This document shows, piece by piece, positions 24,435 through 33,697 of a stretch of 64,000 nucleotides of DNA. Numbering within the stretch: the stretch's first letter is position 1; each line of letters starts with the position of its first letter. This stretch comes from Pseudomonas sp. RIT-PI-S. GTDB taxonomy: Bacteria > Pseudomonadota > Gammaproteobacteria > Pseudomonadales > Pseudomonadaceae. Made by a program: the position numbers and the translations under genes. Under the pieces are notes generated by a model. That model saw only the letters and a program-made list of their open reading frames with translations, had not been told where the DNA came from and did not search any database. Location: positions 170,654 to 234,653 of the forward strand of contig NZ_JANZKJ010000008.1 of the NCBI RefSeq assembly GCF_025642975.1, in the 5' to 3' direction.

Positions 24435-26008
24435 TACACAGCAGGGCCGGACTGCGCCAGCTGACTGCCGCCGGCCGCGCGCCAGCGGTTGCGGCCCGAA
24501 TGTTTGGCGGCGTAGAGCAGGGCGTCCGCCGCTTTGATCATGGCCGCGGGCGAGGTTTCCTGGGTTCCTGGCTCGCACACATAAACCCCGAGGCTGGCGG
24601 TGACGATGCCGCCGTTGTCCAGGTGTTCGATGCGCAGGGCACGAATGCCGTCGAGCAGGTCGTCGGCGATCTTGCAGGCGCCGTCGAAAGGCGTGTTGGG
24701 CAGCAACAGCGCCAGCTCCTCGCCGCCATAGCGCACCGCCAGGTCGCTGGTGCGGTGCACCGTGGCCGCCAGTACCGCGGCAACGGCCTTGAGGCAATCA
24801 TCTCCGGCCGGGTGGCCATAGCGGTCGTTGAACAGCTTGAAGCGGTCCAGGTCGAGCATGATCATGGCCATCGGATAGTGCAGCCGTCGAGCGCGGTTGA
24901 GTTCATCCTCCAGCGCGGTATCGAGCTTGCGCCGGTTGGCAAGGCCGGTCAGGCCATCGTAGAAGGCCATCTGGCTGAGCGTCAGCTGCACCCCTCGCAG
25001 TTCGTGCTCGATGGCGATGCGGTAGCTGAACTGGCGCATCAACCCCGCCCCGAACAGGCCGATGCCGCAACCGAGCACGCCCAGCACTAGCGCAGTCTTG
25101 AACACATCCACCTTCCACGGCGCCAGCACCGATTGCCTGGACAGCGCCGCGGCGACCACCAGCGGGTAGCCGTTGACCTTGCGAAAGCCCACGAACCGGC
25201 GTTCACCATCGATGCGCGACTCCAAGTCGGCGATCCCGTCATTCATCCGCGGCAGGTAATCCTGGAACAGCTCGGAGTTCGCCAGGCTGGTGCCTATGAC
25301 ATTGGGGAGCAATGGGCGGCGGCCGAGCAGGGTGCCATCGGCCAGGGCGAGGACGAACACTCCGTGCTCGTCGATCTGGAAGCCTGCGTAATATTCGAGG
25401 AAGAAACCTAGCCGCATGGTGGCCAAAAACACCCCAGCGAAACTGCCGTCGGGGTTGTTGATGCGCCGCGACACGGGAATGACCGGCTCTCCAGTGCTGC
25501 GGCTGGTGATCACCGGGCCGATGTGCAAGCCGTTGCCCGGGTGGCTGCGGTGGTAGGCGAAATACTCCCGGTCGCCGTTGTTGGCGTTGGGTGGAATCTG
25601 GTCTTTGTCGGTCACCAGCCATTCGCCGTTGGCGCCATAAATGAACAGCCCATGCAGCTGTGGGAGGATTTCCACCTGATGCTTGAACAGCAGATGCAGG
25701 CGGGCTGGGTTGAGGTTCGCCAGCCCGTCGCCCTCGATGCGTTCACTGATCCCGCCAGTGACCGAGTCGACCTGGCGCAGCGCGCCCTCGGCATGTTGCG
25801 CGGTAGCCCGGGCGAGGTTGCCGGCGGAGATGCCCGCTTCGTCGATGACACGTTGGTAGTCGTGCCACAGCCTGGCCCCCTCGAGGGCGACGATGATACC
25901 AATGATACTGAGGGTGAAGAGCAGCGTGAGCCGCACTACCCTGGCTGAGCGCCGTGTGCTGGCGGGGTCGGCGTTAGCATGGAGAAGGTCGGCAGATGGT
26001 GGCGCCAT
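24434..26008 (-). CDS. dCache-type membrane diguanylate cyclase
   Basis: Synthesises c-di-GMP from two GTP. 524 residues: TM helix near residues 25-43, a periplasmic Cache/PDC sensor domain to about residue 300 (GLFIYGANGEWLVTDKDQIP, DREYFAYHRSHPGNGLHIGP, SRRINNPDGSFAGVFLATM), a second TM (FKTALVLGVLGCGIGLFGAG) and a C-terminal GGDEF domain with active site GGEEL from residue 428. The inhibitory I-site RTSD (419-422) is intact, so product feedback is expected. The ATG at 26008 is used; an upstream in-frame start at 26077 would add a poor extension. Monocistronic, upstream of a terminator serving the MFS gene. Confidence 0.9.
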   Translation of the reverse strand: MAPPSADLLHANADPASTRRSARVVRLTLLFTLSIIGIIVALEGARLWHDYQRVIDEAGISAGNLARATAQHAEGALRQVDSVTGGISERIEGDGLANLNPARLHLLFKHQVEILPQLHGLFIYGANGEWLVTDKDQIPPNANNGDREYFAYHRSHPGNGLHIGPVITSRSTGEPVIPVSRRINNPDGSFAGVFLATMRLGFFLEYYAGFQIDEHGVFVLALADGTLLGRRPLLPNVIGTSLANSELFQDYLPRMNDGIADLESRIDGERRFVGFRKVNGYPLVVAAALSRQSVLAPWKVDVFKTALVLGVLGCGIGLFGAGLMRQFSYRIAIEHELRGVQLTLSQMAFYDGLTGLANRRKLDTALEDELNRARRLHYPMAMIMLDLDRFKLFNDRYGHPAGDDCLKAVAAVLAATVHRTSDLAVRYGGEELALLLPNTPFDGACKIADDLLDGIRALRIEHLDNGGIVTASLGVYVCEPGTQETSPAAMIKAADALLYAAKHSGRNRWRAAGGSQLAQSGPAV

Positions 26009-26139
26009 CGGAGTCTCGTAAAGGGTATGCCGTTGCGGTGGTGCAACAGTCTGGCAGCGCCGGCACAAGGCGTCCACTTGGCCGCTGTCAGAGTAGAGCG
26101 GAAGGCAGCCGCGGAATTCATTCCGGTTAAGGGGGAAAT

Positions 26140-26168
26140 AAAAAAGCTGCGTCGACGGGCGACGCAGC
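26140..26168 (-). terminator. Intrinsic terminator of the hexuronate-type MFS gene
   Basis: On the minus strand GCTGCGTCG, loop CCCGT, CGACGCAGC is followed by six Ts; 9-bp perfect stem, 33 bp after the MFS stop codon. Confidence 0.88.
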
Positions 26169-26200
26169 CAAGGGTGGTTCGTGGAACAGGGCGCGGCGGT

Positions 26201-27541
26201 TTAGCCGGCCGAGATGCGATCCAGGGTCACCGGCTTGAGCCGTGGCGTGAGGATATGGATCACTACGATCGCGACCAGGTAAGCGCTGCCGGCCACGATA
26301 AAGATCGGCTGATAGGACTTGAACACTTCAAGGATGTAGCCGTTGTAGGTGGTCATCAGCATGCCGCCGATCGCACCTGCCATGCCGCCGATACCGATCA
26401 CCGAAGCCACCGCCTCCTTGGGGAACATGTCCGAAGGCAGGGTCATCAGGTTGGCCGACCAGGCCTGATGCGCCGCGGCCGCCAGGCCGATGATGCCCAC
26501 TACCAGCCACAAGTTGGACACGAACTGCGCGCTGACGATGGGGATCACCGCCAGGGCGCAGACCAGCATGGTCGTTTTGCGCGAGGCGTTGGCGCTGCGG
26601 CCGCCTTTCATTTGCTTGGACGAGCCCCACCCACCCAGCACCGAACCCAGGTCTGCCAGCAGGTACACGGCAATCAACGGCGGGCCGAAGGTTTTCAGGT
26701 TCAAGCCATAGGTCTTGCCGAGGAAATCCGGCAGCCAGAACAGGTACAGCCACCAGATCGGGTCAGTGAGGAATTTGCCGCCGGCATAGGCCCAGGTTTC
26801 GCGAAAGCCCAGCAACTTGAACCAAGAGATTTTCACCGGCGCGGCGGGCTTGGCTGAAACCGGCGTGTTATCGGCCTGGATATACGCCAACTCGTCGCTG
26901 CTCACCTTGGGGTGCTCATGCGGGCGGCGGTACACCAGCAACCAAACCACCAGCCACAGGCAGCTGACGATGCCGATCGAGATAAACGCTGTACGCCAGC
27001 CCCAGGCGAGGGTGATCGCCGGCACCAGCAATGGGGTGATGATCGGGCCCATGGCGGTGCCGGCGTTGAAGATCCCGGTGGCCTGGGCACGCTCTTTCTG
27101 CGGGAACCATTCCGATACCGCCTTGAGGCTAGCGGGGAAGCTTCCGGATTCGCCAAAGCCCAAGGTGAAGCGAGCCAGCGCGAACTGGGTGACGCTGCTG
27201 ATCAGGCCGTGGCCGATGCTGGCGATCGTCCAGACAGTGAACGCCAGTGCATACCCGACGCGCACGCCGACCTTGTCGATCAGCCGGCCGAAGGTGATGA
27301 AACCGATGGCATAGGCGCACTGGAACCAGAACACGATGTTGGCGTAGTCCGTCTCTGACCACTGCAACTCACCGGCCAGGGTTGGCTTGAGGATGCCGAT
27401 CATTTGCCGGTCGATATAGTTGATGCCGATGGCGATGAACAACAGCGCGCAGATGACCCATCGGTACTTACCGATGCGCGACTGCTCTTGGGCCAGCGGG
27501 CGGGCGTGAGGCTGGACTTGCGGAGGGACCTGTATCGTCAT
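26201..27541 (-). CDS. MFS transporter, hexuronate/ACS family (ExuT-like)
   Basis: 446-residue major-facilitator protein with about 12 helices. The start of the domain, ICALLFIAIGINYIDRQMIG, and FWFQCAYAIGFITFGRLIDK with the conserved GRLIDKVGVR loop, FTLGFGESGSFPASLKAVSE and WFPQKERAQATGIFNAGT are diagnostic of the anion:cation symporter family (galacturonate, glucuronate and related sugar acids). Starts at ATG 27541 with AAGGAAG upstream; transcript ends at an intrinsic terminator. No uronate isomerase or dehydratase is nearby, so the precise sugar acid is open. Alginate-lyase paralogues lie 2 kb away, which makes uronate uptake attractive, but alginate monomers normally enter as DEH or oligomers. 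Confidence 0.88.
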   Translation of the reverse strand: MTIQVPPQVQPHARPLAQEQSRIGKYRWVICALLFIAIGINYIDRQMIGILKPTLAGELQWSETDYANIVFWFQCAYAIGFITFGRLIDKVGVRVGYALAFTVWTIASIGHGLISSVTQFALARFTLGFGESGSFPASLKAVSEWFPQKERAQATGIFNAGTAMGPIITPLLVPAITLAWGWRTAFISIGIVSCLWLVVWLLVYRRPHEHPKVSSDELAYIQADNTPVSAKPAAPVKISWFKLLGFRETWAYAGGKFLTDPIWWLYLFWLPDFLGKTYGLNLKTFGPPLIAVYLLADLGSVLGGWGSSKQMKGGRSANASRKTTMLVCALAVIPIVSAQFVSNLWLVVGIIGLAAAAHQAWSANLMTLPSDMFPKEAVASVIGIGGMAGAIGGMLMTTYNGYILEVFKSYQPIFIVAGSAYLVAIVVIHILTPRLKPVTLDRISAG

Positions 27542-27895
27542 AGTAGGGGCTTCCTTTGTTCTTGTTATTTACCGAAACGACCGGCATCCATTTCGACGGC
27601 AGGCACGAATGGATTTGTACGACATCCTATGACGACGTCTGGGGGCTGTCAATCCACCGCCTTTGACTGCCCAGGGGTGTGCCCGAACCGGGGCAGGGCG
27701 CCTTTGGCAAGCCGGCAAGGTGTGCAACGGGCCCGGGACTCCATACCCAAAATGATCGAGAACAGGGGTGAACTGTTAACGGCCAGCGCGTTGGGAATGT
27801 GCTTGCGGTGAAACGTCCCGCACGGATCAGGTTCTAAAGAAAGAATAATGACGGCGCCTGCCGCCGAGTGTTCTATTCGCCCGCCCATTAGAGCC
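27542..27895. other. Divergent intergenic region, MFS gene and cinA
   Basis: 354 bp containing the promoters of the two divergent genes. I see no gene. A GACG-rich stretch near 27615-27640 is suggestive of an operator but is not a clean inverted repeat. Confidence 0.3.
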
Positions 27896-28423
27896 ATGCC
27901 CATGATCATTCCTGATACGGCCGTCGAAGCGCTGCAAGCCACGGTGAACTACTTGTCCGAGCACTCGCTGTATTTGGCCACCGCTGAATCCTGTACGGCG
28001 GGGTTGATCGCCGCGGCGTTGGGCTCTGTTCCCGGTGGCGGCAAGATCATGGAGAGCGGCTATGTGGTGTATTCGCCCGAGGCCAAGCACCGTTTGCTCG
28101 GAGTAGGGGAAAAGACCATCGACCTGTTCGGCCTCACCAGCGAGGAGGTGGCACGGGAAATGGCCGCCGGCGCCCTGCACGACAGCGAAGCCAACATGGC
28201 GGTGGCGACGACCGGCGTCGCGGGGCCAGAGCCTATGGACGGCATCACCCCCGGCACCGTCTGTTTCGCCTGGGCCTTCAGCACCGGCGGCGCGACGGCG
28301 CTGTTCTCGCGAACCGAGCGGTTTTTCGGCGATCGCCAGGAGGTGATGCGCCAGGCCACTTGTTTCGCCCTGCGAGGTATCGCTGCGTTCCACCGGCGCG
28401 CCTTGAATGGCGAAACGGTCTAG
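27896..28423 (+). CDS. CinA/PncC family nicotinamide-nucleotide amidase
   Basis: PncC-type enzyme that deamidates nicotinamide mononucleotide to nicotinate mononucleotide in the pyridine nucleotide cycle; relatives are called CinA C-terminal domain. The protein of about 175 residues has the conserved LATAESCTAGLIAAALGSVP, GYVVYSPEAKHRLLGV and VATTGVAGPEPMDGITPGTV blocks, i.e. the single-domain form. Start at ATG 27896 or 27902; both lie just after TTAGAG and cannot be told apart. A strong terminator follows the stop. No competence operon context is present. Confidence 0.85.
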   Translation: MPMIIPDTAVEALQATVNYLSEHSLYLATAESCTAGLIAAALGSVPGGGKIMESGYVVYSPEAKHRLLGVGEKTIDLFGLTSEEVAREMAAGALHDSEANMAVATTGVAGPEPMDGITPGTVCFAWAFSTGGATALFSRTERFFGDRQEVMRQATCFALRGIAAFHRRALNGETV

Positions 28424-28438
28424 CCGCCTAATGAAACA

Positions 28439-28464
28439 AGGCCGCAAAAGCGGCCTCGGTTTTT
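28439..28464 (+). terminator. Intrinsic terminator after cinA
   Basis: AGGCCGC, loop AAAA, GCGGCCT, then CGG and five Ts. On the opposite strand the tail (TTGTTTC) is weaker, but the hairpin may also end the Mn-catalase transcript. Confidence 0.85.
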
Positions 28465-28487
28465 CGTGCGGCGTTCGGTAGCCGAGG

Positions 28488-29375
28488 TCACTTGACCTTC
28501 GGTGCACCGAGCTTACCCAGGTCCGCCCCAGTCATCGGGTCAGCTTCAGGGTTGGACATGGTGCGCAACTTCATGGCTTCGACCACTTCCAGGTCTTCGC
28601 CAGGCAAGGTCACGCTCGCGGTGCCGTCGCCGCCATCCACGGCTGGGGTCGCCTCGCGGATCTCCCAGGTGCCCATCGCGTTCTCGCCAGTGTTCCACGG
28701 CCCGACCATGTCGTCGGAGGGCGACATGTTGTAGTACACAGAGGTGAACTCCGGTACCGGTGGAAGTTTGCCTTGCGGGAAGTTTGGCTGAATGGAGTGC
28801 AGCGCCTTCTCGAACGACATCTGGTGAGCGATTTCCCGGGTCATCAAAAAGCCAAGGGCATCCTTGATACCTGGGTCGTCGGTGACGTTGATCAGCCGCT
28901 CATACACGATCTTGGCGCGTGCTTCGGCGGCGATGTTGGACCGCAGATCAGCCGTGGGTTCGCCGATGCTATCCACATAGGCGGCATTCCATGGCACGCC
29001 GGCGGAGTTGATCAATGCCGCGCCGCCGCCATACAACAGGCTGGTGATGTGCGAATCATTGCCAGCGCCATTCAAGGCGCGATAGAGCTCGCCTTCTTGT
29101 TCAACAGCTTCGGCAAGTTGACCGCGGGCGCCCTTATTGAGCATTACAATGATCGAGCCGATGATTTCCAGGTGGCTTAGTTCTTCGGTGGCGATATCGA
29201 AGAGCAAGTCTTTACGGCCGGAATCTTCTTCGGTAACGGCCTGGGTGAAGTAACGCATCGCTGCCGCTAGTTCGCCCTGAGCACCACCAAACTGCTCTAG
29301 CATAAGGTTTGCCAAACCAGGGTTGGGGGCTGCGACGCGTACGGTATACTGTAGACGCTTGTTATGTGTAAACAT
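28488..29375 (-). CDS. Manganese (non-haem) catalase
   Basis: Disproportionates hydrogen peroxide at a di-manganese site in the cytoplasm. 295 residues; predicted ligands are Glu35 (FGGAQGELAAAM), Glu65 and His68 (TEELSHLEI), Glu151 (AEARAKIVYERL) and His184 (REIAHQMSFEKAL), matching the positions in Lactobacillus catalase (E35, E66, H69, E148, H181). The ATG at 29375 follows GAGG; the ORF continues upstream to 29528 without start-like features. In Pseudomonas such genes often sit with DUF892/YciE-type stress genes; one such gene is 5 kb away. Confidence 0.92.
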   Translation of the reverse strand: MFTHNKRLQYTVRVAAPNPGLANLMLEQFGGAQGELAAAMRYFTQAVTEEDSGRKDLLFDIATEELSHLEIIGSIIVMLNKGARGQLAEAVEQEGELYRALNGAGNDSHITSLLYGGGAALINSAGVPWNAAYVDSIGEPTADLRSNIAAEARAKIVYERLINVTDDPGIKDALGFLMTREIAHQMSFEKALHSIQPNFPQGKLPPVPEFTSVYYNMSPSDDMVGPWNTGENAMGTWEIREATPAVDGGDGTASVTLPGEDLEVVEAMKLRTMSNPEADPMTGADLGKLGAPKVK

Positions 29376-29686
29376 ACTTTCGTCCTCGGTTATCACGGAG
29401 TTCAGGGTCGATTGCAAATTAATGCCTGATTGCCCTGTAGTTATTGGCTTAAACTTTGAGATCCAAATTCGGGAACCCGCGCTTGACGCAAGCGCTGGCA
29501 GGCGACCTACCAATCGTTTGCGCGCCAATGTTTATAAAAATTCAGGCTAATAACCAAATGGCGAATTGCTCGGTTACGTAGATATAGGGAGGGTAAGCGC
29601 GCATTCGTTCATTAAATAAACCTATCAGCGCCATTGCGGGGCTCAATGGAGTTAGAGGTAGGGGGCGCAAGGCAAAAACGCTAGGC
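29376..29686. other. AT-rich intergenic region upstream of Mn-catalase
   Basis: 311 bp with lower GC than the flanks. It must carry the Mn-catalase promoter. No ORF with a ribosome-binding site, no RNA gene and no long repeat recognised. Confidence 0.35.
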
Positions 29687-29712
29687 AAAAAAAAGCCTGT
29701 CCGAAGACAGGC
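29687..29712 (-). terminator. Intrinsic terminator of the first alginate lyase gene
   Basis: On the minus strand GCCTGTC, tetraloop TTCG, GACAGGC, then eight Ts; the UUCG loop makes a very stable hairpin. It begins 33 bp after the lyase stop. Confidence 0.93.
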
Positions 29713-29745
29713 CAAAGTAGTGTTTCCGTGACGCGAGGCCAGATA

Positions 29746-30414
29746 TCAGCCCTTAGGGGTGTGCTCGATCGCGAGCTTGTAGAACGTGGCCGCGCCGCCT
29801 TCGGTGGCATAGCCGGTGTTGTCCTGGGTGTAGACCCCAGCCTTGAAGTACAGCGCCTCGGAGGCCCAGGTGGTGGACACCTTGGTGCCCCATTGGAAGC
29901 CTGCGGCATTCACAGTCAGGCTGCCGCTGGGCGACAGGTGGATGGTGTAGGTAAAGCGCTGGTTCATCGGCACTTTTTCCGCAACGGTGATAACCGCTGG
30001 TTCGGAGTCCGGCGTGGCGCGGAACTTGGCCACGATGTTGCCGAGCTTGGTGGAGTCTTTGTATTGGTACTCAAGCTTGAGCATCGGCTCGGTGCTGTTG
30101 TAGCAGTGGATCTGGCCGATCACGATCTTGCCGGTCGACGGCACTTGGTTCACGGCGACCGCGGCGCGCAGCATGTTGTCGGCGGCGCTGTATTTCCAGT
30201 TGTTCAGGCTGCCGTCCGGCTTGGTTTCACGCAGTTCGGTACGCGGGTATTTGGCGCTCTTGGTGGTGGTGCCGGTTACCGGGGCCCAGAAGAACAGGGT
30301 GTCACCGGATTTGAAGTAGCCATCTTTGTAGCCGCTTGCCAGCTTAGGGGTATCGATAGTGATGGCCGGGCTGCCAACGGGGATGCTCAGGTTCCAGGTA
30401 TCGAGGGCGATCAT
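29746..30414 (-). CDS. PL7 alginate lyase-family protein, no signal peptide
   Basis: Polysaccharide lyase family 7 beta-jelly-roll enzyme that cleaves alginate by beta-elimination. 222 residues with the three PL7 signature regions: PRTELRE (Arg58, Arg62), QIH (101-103) and YFKAGVYTQ (from residue 189). It is close in size and layout to P. aeruginosa PA1167. The first residues start the fold directly (MIALDTWNLSIPVG), so there is no export signal and cytoplasmic location or non-classical release is predicted. ATG 30414 with GGAG 8 nt upstream. It is divergent from a paralogue at 31060-31734. Confidence 0.9.
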   Translation of the reverse strand: MIALDTWNLSIPVGSPAITIDTPKLASGYKDGYFKSGDTLFFWAPVTGTTTKSAKYPRTELRETKPDGSLNNWKYSAADNMLRAAVAVNQVPSTGKIVIGQIHCYNSTEPMLKLEYQYKDSTKLGNIVAKFRATPDSEPAVITVAEKVPMNQRFTYTIHLSPSGSLTVNAAGFQWGTKVSTTWASEALYFKAGVYTQDNTGYATEGGAATFYKLAIEHTPKG

Positions 30415-31059
30415 GTGTGAACTCCAGGGACTTTAACGTAGGGGCCGGCAAGCTGCTGCTCACCATCTGGTTACTCTGGTTTTCGGCACCTGTCGCAAAG
30501 GCTGAAGGCCCCGGATTTACGGGGGCTCGCCAGAAATCCGACAACACGAGCGGCTTTATGGCCTTATGACATCACAGCGGTAAGGAGTGGCGGAATAGTG
30601 GCAGTGAGGATTTGCAAGGGTTTGCGCTGGTTTACCGGCGTCGTTTAATTGACTGTTACTGATCAATACCCCGACCAATAGGGAAACGGCTTTAATGATT
30701 GCCCGACGAACGGTCCCGATTATTTCCATTGGCAGCCATTTTTCGCCGCTCAAGGGCCTCGCTCACGGAGGCACTTCCGAGAAGGCTAACGGCAAGCGCT
30801 CAATACTGGCCATTTAATATAGTTCACTCGAATGTAAATTTTCCGACTAACGGTCGAATCATGTAACTCCGCATATACAAAGGGCTACAGGCCAGTGGCA
30901 GGAAACAGGCGTCAAACGCAAGGCGTGCCACCATTAACAAGCGTCGTTCATGCCTATATAAAACCCGCCGCCCCGCTTAGCCCCAGGAAGGCGCTAGGTT
31001 TTATCCGCACTCGGCAAGCGCGTTGATTGCATTTGCCGAACCACAGGTAAACACCTGAC
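30415..31059. promoter_or_regulatory. Long divergent intergenic region between PL7 paralogues
   Basis: 645 bp, AT-rich between about 30780 and 30870, without a convincing ORF. The length suggests extended control of both lyase genes. The only clear structure is a hairpin at the second gene's ribosome-binding site (31044-31057). I could not recognise a sigma-factor consensus with confidence. Confidence 0.4.
31044..31057 (+). promoter_or_regulatory. Hairpin covering the ribosome-binding site of the second PL7 gene
   Basis: CAGGT, loop AAAC, ACCTG ends 2 nt before the ATG at 31060. The only Shine-Dalgarno-like bases (AGGT) lie in the left arm, so folding would hide them. This could limit translation until the hairpin is opened. 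Confidence 0.4.
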
Positions 31060-31734
31060 ATGATCGATCTTTCCACTTGGAACCTGAGTATTCCCGTTGG
31101 CTCGCCGGCCAAGACCATCGAAACGCCGGTATTGATGAAAGGCTACAAGGACAAGTACTTCCGCAAGGATGGCAGCAAGCTGTACTTCTGGGCGCCGGTC
31201 ACCGGCTCCACTACCGAGAGCGCCAAATATCCACGCAGTGAGTTGCGTGAAACCTATGCCGACGGCTCACTACGTAACTGGAAGTACCCGGAGGCAGACA
31301 ATTACCTGCGTGCCAAACTGACCGTTACCGAAGTGCCTTCCAGCGGCAAGGTGGTGATCGGGCAGATCCACCAATATGGCACCAACGACCCCTTGCTCAA
31401 GGTCGAGTACCAGTACATGGATAGCCACCGCCTGGGCAATATCGTCGCCAAGCTGCGCAAAACCCCAAGCCAGGACGACCCCACGGTCATTACCATTGCC
31501 GAGCAGGTGCCGCTCAACCAGCCGTTTTCCTACATCATTACGCTGACCAAGGGCGGCAAGCTTTCGGTGCTGGCAGCTAATTACGGTTGGAACACCGAGC
31601 TGAGCTCCAAGTGGAAAGAAAAGCCGCTGTACTTCAAAGCCGGTGTTTATACCCAGGACCACACCGGCTACAGCAGCGAAGGCGGGCGAGTGGTCTTTGA
31701 AAACCTGTCGATTTCCCATAAACACAAGAGTTGA
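31060..31734 (+). CDS. PL7 alginate lyase-family protein, second copy, no signal peptide
   Basis: 224-residue paralogue of the divergent lyase, sharing the opening STWNLSIPVGSPAKTI with it and all catalytic regions: PRSELRE (Arg59, Arg63), QIH (102-104) and YFKAGVYTQ (from residue 191). Like its partner it lacks a signal peptide. The position after QIH is Gln here and Cys in the other copy, near the active-site cleft, which may tune substrate preference. Its start is preceded by a hairpin masking the ribosome-binding site. Confidence 0.9.
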   Translation: MIDLSTWNLSIPVGSPAKTIETPVLMKGYKDKYFRKDGSKLYFWAPVTGSTTESAKYPRSELRETYADGSLRNWKYPEADNYLRAKLTVTEVPSSGKVVIGQIHQYGTNDPLLKVEYQYMDSHRLGNIVAKLRKTPSQDDPTVITIAEQVPLNQPFSYIITLTKGGKLSVLAANYGWNTELSSKWKEKPLYFKAGVYTQDHTGYSSEGGRVVFENLSISHKHKS

Positions 31735-31911
31735 GCCGCCGCAAAGGTTCGTTCAGCGCGTTCGGCAGATCGGATGAAAGGTTGGTGAAAGGCTCTGCCA
31801 TTACGCTTCCCGCCCTTTTTCGCCGGTGCACATCGCCCGCCAAGCAGGACTGCTCGTGGTTCAAAACGGGCATACGCGCGGGGGCGCTGGGCTCACTATC
31901 TGGAAGTGACT

Positions 31912-33549
31912 ATGTTGAATAAAGCAAGCGGGCCGCTGCTCGGCCTGGCCTTGTCGATCGCCTGCGGCCCCGCCGTGGCCGAGGCCAAGCGGGTGGATGT
32001 GCTGTTGATCGGCGGTGGCATCATGAGTTCGACCCTGGGCATCTGGCTCAATGAGCTGGAGCCGGGCTGGTCCATGGAAATGGTCGAGCGGCTCGACGGC
32101 GTTGCCGAAGAAAGCTCCAACGGCTGGAATAACGCCGGCACCGGTCACTCCGCCTTGGCCGAGCTCAACTACACGCCCCAGGACAGCAGCGGCAAGGTCG
32201 ACATATCCAAGGCCATCGAGATCAACGAATCGTTCCAGGTCTCCCGGCAGTTCTGGTCGTGGCAAGTCAACCACAACGTGCTGAAGAACCCGCGCTCGTT
32301 CATCAATTCCACGCCACACATGAGTTTCGTCTGGGGCGAGGACAATATCGCGTTCCTTAAAAAGCGCTACGAAGCCTTGAAGGCGAGCCCGCTGTTCGCC
32401 GGTATGCAGTACTCCGAGGACGCGGCGCAGATCAAGCAGTGGGTGCCGCTGATGATGGAAGGGCGGGACCCGGCGCAAAAAATCGCCGCCACCTGGACGC
32501 CTATCGGCACCGACGTGAATTTCGGCGAGATCACTCGTCAGTTTGTGGGCCACCTCCAGGCGCAGCCGGGCTTTTCGTTGAAGCTCTCCAGCGAAGTCGA
32601 GGAGATCACTCGCAACGACGACGGCACCTGGCACGTCGAGTACAAGAACCTCAAGGACGGCAGCGTCAGCCAGACCGATGCCCGCTTCGTGTTCATTGGC
32701 GCCGGCGGCGGGGCACTGCACCTGCTGCAAAAATCCGGTATCCCGGAGGCCAAGGAATACGCCGGCTTCCCGGTGGGTGGTTCGTTCCTCGTCACCGACA
32801 ACCCGAGCGTGGCCGAGCAGCACCTGGCCAAGGCCTACGGCAAGGCGTCGGTCGGGGCGCCGCCGATGTCGGTTCCGCACCTGGACACCCGCGTGCTGGA
32901 TGGCAAGCGGGTGATCCTCTTCGGGCCGTTCGCGACCTTCTCGACCAAGTTCCTGAAGAACGGCTCGTACTTGGACCTGTTCACCAGTACGACCACGCAT
33001 AACGTCTGGCCGATGACCAAGGTGGGCGTGGCGGAGTACCCGCTGGTGGAATACCTCGCCGGGCAACTGATGCTCTCCGACGACGACCGCTTCAATGCGC
33101 TGCGTGAGTATTTCCCCAACGCCAAGAAAGAAGACTGGCGCCTGTGGCAGGCCGGTCAGCGTGTGCAGATCATCAAGCGCGACGAACAGAAGGGCGGCGT
33201 GCTCAAGCTCGGCACCGAAGTGGTCAGCGCCGCTGACGGTAGCATCGCCGGCCTGCTTGGGGCATCGCCGGGTGCCTCGACCGCCGCGCCTATCATGCTC
33301 AATGTGCTGGAAAAGATGTTCAAGGAAAAACTGGGTACACCCGCCTGGCAGGCGAAAATCCGCGAGATCGTGCCCAGCTACGGTACCCGCCTCAATGACA
33401 GCCCCGTGCGCGTTGCCGAGGAGTGGGCCTACACCGCCAAGGTGCTAGAGCTTACCCCGCCACCGCCTATCGGCGACCTGGCCCCCGCGCCTGCCACACC
33501 GGCCGCTACACCCCCCGCGGCTTCCTCCAAGGGCGACCTGGCCCTGTAA
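31912..33549 (+). CDS. mqo: Malate:quinone oxidoreductase with signal peptide
   Basis: Membrane-associated FAD enzyme oxidising malate to oxaloacetate and reducing quinone. 545 residues: an N-terminal signal-like segment ([17 protein letters not shown]), FAD motif [38 protein letters not shown] and [11 protein letters not shown], then [16 protein letters not shown], all characteristic of Mqo. The C-terminal 40 residues are Pro/Ala-rich low complexity. The signal-like start is seen in some Pseudomonas Mqo paralogues and implies a periplasmic orientation; this is unusual for a respiratory dehydrogenase facing cytoplasmic malate. ATG 31912 is favoured (GGAAG 5 nt upstream) over GTG 31906. Confidence 0.92.
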   Translation: MLNKASGPLLGLALSIACGPAVAEAKRVDVLLIGGGIMSSTLGIWLNELEPGWSMEMVERLDGVAEESSNGWNNAGTGHSALAELNYTPQDSSGKVDISKAIEINESFQVSRQFWSWQVNHNVLKNPRSFINSTPHMSFVWGEDNIAFLKKRYEALKASPLFAGMQYSEDAAQIKQWVPLMMEGRDPAQKIAATWTPIGTDVNFGEITRQFVGHLQAQPGFSLKLSSEVEEITRNDDGTWHVEYKNLKDGSVSQTDARFVFIGAGGGALHLLQKSGIPEAKEYAGFPVGGSFLVTDNPSVAEQHLAKAYGKASVGAPPMSVPHLDTRVLDGKRVILFGPFATFSTKFLKNGSYLDLFTSTTTHNVWPMTKVGVAEYPLVEYLAGQLMLSDDDRFNALREYFPNAKKEDWRLWQAGQRVQIIKRDEQKGGVLKLGTEVVSAADGSIAGLLGASPGASTAAPIMLNVLEKMFKEKLGTPAWQAKIREIVPSYGTRLNDSPVRVAEEWAYTAKVLELTPPPPIGDLAPAPATPAATPPAASSKGDLAL

Positions 33550-33697
33550 GCCCCGTGTGCGGGCGGGCCCTGCGCCTGCCCGCGCCTGGCCGCCGCGCCC
33601 AAGCGAAGCGACATACGGCCAGAACCGTCAAGCCATTGAGAGGCTCTACCTCTGTGTCGCCGGGCTCTACAGGCCCGGCTCCACGAGGAGAAGACCT

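Noticed and set aside
27615..27640. Operator palindrome upstream of the hexuronate-type transporter
   Set aside because: The GACG repeats do not form a consistent inverted repeat when checked base by base.
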